NCBI GenBank assembly: GCA_034509735.1
Contig: JACGWO010000006.1
Span: forward strand, 34,651,141 to 34,715,140
DNA length: 64,000 nt
Origin: Sesamum alatum
Lineage: Eukaryota > Streptophyta > Magnoliopsida > Lamiales > Pedaliaceae
Reading direction: 5' to 3'
Part shown: positions 60,338 through 64,000 of the stretch, piece by piece
How positions within the stretch are numbered: the stretch's first letter is position 1
Layout: each line of letters opens with the position of its first letter
Program-made: the position numbers and the translations under genes
The notes under the pieces: generated by a model
Databases searched by the model: none
Seen by the model: the letters and a program-made list of their open reading frames with translations, nothing else
Told to the model about the DNA's origin: nothing

Positions 60338-60352
60338 GCGCACACACACACA
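60294..60352. repeat. Compound (CT)n(CA)n microsatellite
   Basis: About 12 CT units pass directly into about 16 CA units, with one CGCG interruption. Short AT and GT microsatellites also occur at 60120-60160, 60400-60420 and 60697-60717. Confidence 0.9.
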
Positions 60353-60503
60353 TGATTTCATGCATGACATAAAAGAAGATATTAACATTTATATAATGTA
60401 ATATATATATATATATAAATATATAATGCATGCAATGAAATAAAAATGATTAGAGGTAATTATTAATTATGTATATGTATGTGATTTTTCAGTATATATT
60501 AAG

Positions 60504-60552
60504 GTTGGCGAAACTGATGGCGCAGAGATTGTGGATTCGAAGTTCACCAATA
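60504..60552 (+). repeat. tRNA-like SINE head
   Basis: GGTTGGCGAAACTGATGGC resembles a Pol III A-box region. GTGGATTCGAAGTTC, about 25 bases on, resembles a B box. The following sequence has GATATTGATATTGATGAAT repeats. It is a degenerate element without tRNA folding capacity. Confidence 0.4.
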
Positions 60553-60844
60553 TATGGATATTGATCTACTTTAAAAATAGTTATATATATTTGATATTGA
60601 TATTGATGAATATTAATTATTTGATGATGATTGAAATTCATGATATAATTATAAACAATATCTTAAAAAAAAAAAAAAAACCCATGCATTGGTAGTTTTT
60701 GTGTGTGTGTGTGTGTAAGAAATGGTAGAGTCAAGAAATAAATTACTAAGTTGATTTATATGTTAATATTAATAGTGACAACTTATATATAATTATTGTG
60801 ATAAAAACAATAAAAATTATTGTTACTCAACACAGTATTAAATG

Positions 60845-61236
60845 GAATTTTCGTCCTGTATTTTTTGCATTTTGACATATTAGTATCTTTCTAGGATAGC
60901 AAATAGGTCCTGTAACTTTTTAATTTTTCGCAATTTGGTCCTTTCATCGCCAAAGTTTGCAAGTGTTGGCCGGAGAATTTTTTAATTTGGGGCTTTTCTT
61001 CCCATTGATCAATTTAATGGACCAAAATCACAAAAAATTAAAAGTTACAGGACTTATTTGCTACCCTAGAAATATAAAGGACTAAAATACCAAAATATAA
61101 AAAATTCGGGACGAAAATATGGTTCCATGCTGAGGACCAAAATCGCAAAAAATTAAAAAGTTATAGGACTTATTTGCTACCCTAGAAAGATAAAGGACTA
61201 AAACGCCAAAATGCAAAAAATACAGGACGAAAAATA
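60845..61236. repeat. Family III inverted-repeat element with duplicated right arm
   Basis: The left arm 60845-60946 (CGTCCTGTATTTTTTGCATT, TAGCAAATAGGTCCTG) is inverted with a right arm present twice in tandem, at 61020-61121 and 61134-61236 (CAGGACTTATTTGCTACCC, ACGAAAATA). The spacer is about 75 bases. No ORF. Confidence 0.7.
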
Positions 61237-61590
61237 CCTTTAATCCCTCATACATATCATTTGCGATAATTCTATCCGAATAATGAGTACATAAATTAAA
61301 AATAAATATAATATTGAAATTTTCCAAAAAATGAAATAAATTTGTGGGAATATGAAAATGGTAGAGCATGTTATGTCAAAAAATGGGCTGCATGAGACAT
61401 GAGCATCAATGACTGATGAATCAAAAGCTTTTTTAGGGCATGGTGGTGACTTTGAGACAGGTCACATCCTCAAGAGAAGGAAACATCCCCAACCCTAGCT
61501 GTGCCCTTGCCCCATCACCATCACCATCACCCCCACCCCCCTTTCTTGATTCTTCTATCCAATTATTCTTTATTTAAAAAAAAAAATTCT
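61237..61590. other. Non-coding spacer
   Basis: No gene. A C-rich run with CCATCA repeats lies at 61510-61542. Confidence 0.3.
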
Positions 61591-61980
61591 TAATTATAAA
61601 TACTCTCTTGTTGTTTGAAAAATTATAAATACTCTTTTAAAGTTTGTATTTTAACCAAAGATTTTAAATTGACCATTTTGCCCTTGATTTTTTTATTAAA
61701 ATTGTAGAAAAATCAGCCGAGCCAAATTGCATTATTGCTCCTCTGTGTAAAAAACTTAAGAAACCCCTCCTTGAGCATTGTAGTCCAAAATATTTTTTAA
61801 AAGTTAAATAAAAAATAATTCAGTTCATAAGGGCATTTTTGTCAGTTCACCTATAAAAATGGATGAAAATGGGTATTTGTTAGACGGTTATAAATTTAGG
61901 GGGGTATTTGTAATTTTTCAAACAACGAGAAGGTATTTATAATTATTTCAAACTTCAGGGGAGATAATTGTAATTTACCC
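61591..61980. repeat. Family I foldback MITE, copy E, 5' truncated
   Basis: Carries the TTGTTTGAAAAATTATAAATAC, CCATTTTGCCCTTGATTTTT and GGTTATAAATTTAG phrases and the right terminus GATAATTGTAATTTACCC. The outer 30 or so bases of the left terminus are missing and replaced by an A run. Confidence 0.7.
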
Positions 61981-62104
61981 TAATTTATATATAAAAATTT
62001 GAATAATTTCGACTCCAATCTTCACTAAAATTGAAAACATATATTCTCGAGACTGAACAGAATACTTACGAATTATTCATCATTAATCTGACCCTCATAT
62101 TGAT

Positions 62105-62180
62105 AAAAAAATTTGAACGCACGATTTCCTGAATGCACAATTAATAATCGATTTTTACCAATTGAGCTAACATGTACAAC
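62105..62180 (-). repeat. tRNA-derived SINE head
   Basis: On the minus strand TAGCTCAATTGG (62169-62158) is a perfect match to the tRNA A-box consensus TRGCNNARTNGG. GCGTTCAAAT (62120-62111) resembles the B box, with spacing close to that of a tRNA. The cloverleaf is not intact, so this is a SINE relic, not a tRNA gene. Confidence 0.55.
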
Positions 62181-64000
62181 TGACGTATGATATCAGGACA
62201 TACAATGATAGAAGCCCATCATATAAAACCCTCCCATCCACATTTTCATCCCAAATATGATGTCCAAAAAAGGGAAATAAACACACCACTTTCATCTTTG
62301 TGGAGTCAATATCACATAAGAAAACAAGAGACTGTTTTTTGCTTAGCTTTTTGGCAAAATCAAGAAATTCAAATACCTACTCCTAATTATCTACACATAC
62401 ACAAATAATAATAATAATGAATAAATAAATAAATAATAATTAAAGGAAAGTGACTCCCACTTGAGTTTACTTTTGGAGTCTTATTTCTCTTACAATAACC
62501 TAAGTTTCCATGAATTGGGCAGTGTTTGGAGGTGGTCCAAACACCCCTCAACATATAGTAGTGAAGAAATCATCAGGTGGGCAGTGGACCATGTATATAC
62601 CCAGTGGTCCTGAAATATAATCAATGTGTTAGGTGTAAAATTAATTGTAAAGTATTTGTTTTTTCATGAATAAATGGAAAATATTTCAGATTATTTTCAT
62701 AAGATAAGTATAATTTATATTCATGGTACAAATTTAGGAGACATAAAGATAAATATATTAAAATCAGTGTTGTTTTACAAAAACAGTCAATAAGGTGAGT
62801 GATTTGGATCAGGTTGCATGTATGGTGACCTGGATGCCACGTATAAGCCGTTTGTATTGGGTTGCACTAGGCCACGTGTCGGCTTCGGAGTCCTAGGATG
62901 GTCTCGGCATCAAGGCTATGTATCGGATTGTCGGGACTCAACCTGGGTAAAAAACACGCAGATATTAGTCATGTTTAATAATTTTCGTCTTTCTTAAAAG
63001 TAAACACATTTTTTTCATGTCTTTTACTGAATAGTCCCTATCCGTGAGAAACCTCATTTTTTTAACTGGCACATGCACACGTGCCACTCTATTCTTAAAT
63101 CGATAAATAAAAAAAGATACATGACCCTTTGCTACCCCGACAAAATAAAGAATGAAATGTCAAGAAATAGTACACCTACAGGACTAATGAAGATGACTTT
63201 AATCTTTTTCAATTAATTTTAGAAATTAATTTACATATACATAAATGTGCAATAATATACAAGAACTATATGTATTAAGTAGGACTTTCCTAAAGAATTT
63301 CATCATTTTTCTTTTATTTTTCGTAGTATTTACTACCAAAACCATAGTATTATATATAAGTCCTTTAACTTATAAATGAAATTTATAAGACCCTAAAAAT
63401 GGAAAAACAAACAATATTTACAAATGCCTAGAATTAATTAAATAAAACGTAAAAATATTTGAGAGCGTAAATTAAATTCTGTAACATTATATAGAGGAAT
63501 TAGATGTGGCCAAAATGAACCTTATCGCACGTGGACACCTATGTTGCCACTCGTAACAACTATAAATTGAAGTGATAGCTAACGACCATTTTAGTTTATG
63601 CAAACCAAAAATTAATACATGTGAGACAATATTTCTAATTTATAGGACTTAATTATTAATTACTGACAATTGATGTTTATGGAATAATTGATTTATTTAA
63701 AAAGAAAAACAGAGAAGAAGAAATAAGTTTGAAAAAATAATAATTATCCAAAATTAGAATTTTATAGGACTACCTATCCAAAAAAAAAAAAAAAGAAAAA
63801 ACCCTTTGAATTGACAGTAGTAAATAGCTCACTTTTTGACCTTGACCTAATTATGGACTAATTAATTTCACTTAATTAAAATCTTTAATTAAAATAAATA
63901 AAAATTAAAAAACAAGACTCATTATTGGTCAACTGATCATCAGATCTAGTAATACATGATTTTCCTCTTGATTACCCTATTCAGAGGAGACATCTTACAT
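62181..64000. other. AT-rich non-coding end of window
   Basis: No gene supported. 62810-62950 is less AT-rich, with CACGTGTCGG and a partial inverse pair (CAGGTTGCATG / CCTGGGTAA) that may be TE debris. The rest is AT-rich with A-runs. Confidence 0.35.

Noticed and set aside
60060..60372. Short ORFs of 61-80 codons
   Set aside because: Made of translated microsatellites (Tyr-Ile, Ser-Leu and His-Thr runs).
62105..62180. tRNA gene
   Set aside because: A perfect A box is present but the acceptor and anticodon stems cannot be formed; it fits a SINE head better.
1..64000. CRISPR array, bacterial operon or phage-type system
   Set aside because: All genes are plant nuclear genes with spliceosomal introns; the repeats seen are transposons and microsatellites without spacer structure.

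Overview
The window is nuclear DNA of a flowering plant, almost certainly a eudicot. It has AT-rich intergenic space, GT-AG introns, plant-only gene families (Pol IV/V subunit 7, CRM-domain splicing factors, Aux/IAA), a Ty1-copia retrotransposon, several MITE families and inserted plastid DNA. Species cannot be fixed from the sequence. All spliced models below were built by hand from splice sites, frame continuity and family knowledge; no database was searched.

Layout. 0.8-20 kb: three intron-less coding exons for RNA polymerase subunit 7-like proteins (NRPD7/NRPE7 family) on the plus strand. Between the first two lie a bHLH92-like transcription factor and a nine-exon plastid/mitochondrial splicing factor with three CRM domains (CFM3-like), both on the minus strand. 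23.6-34.0 kb: an 11-exon phosphatidate cytidylyltransferase (CDP-diacylglycerol synthase). Its seventh intron holds a complete, very young, antisense Ty1-copia element (27589-32497) with 191/192 identical LTRs, a 5-bp target duplication and frameshifted gag-pol. 35.6 kb: a single-exon PRA1-family protein. 38-41.9 kb: an 11-exon MRS2/CorA-type magnesium transporter (minus). 42.2-44.5 kb: two adjacent TIR elements, each with a GC-rich island. 45.6-50.2 kb: a two-exon SEC23 COPII coat gene (minus). 51-56 kb: a repeat-rich stretch with nested MITEs (perfect 9-bp target duplication) and degraded plastid DNA (rrn16 leader and rpoB 5' end). 56.7-58.0 kb: a five-exon Aux/IAA repressor (minus). 58.3-64 kb: no gene seen; AT-rich DNA, microsatellites, SINE-like heads and foldback repeats.

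The genes do not form a pathway. They are housekeeping or regulatory genes with independent roles: RNA-directed DNA methylation polymerases, phospholipid synthesis, organelle splicing, vesicle traffic, magnesium transport and auxin response. The most notable points are the subunit-7 gene cluster, the young but coding-defective copia insertion inside an essential lipid gene, and the layered transposon history, with elements inserted into elements and target duplications still readable.
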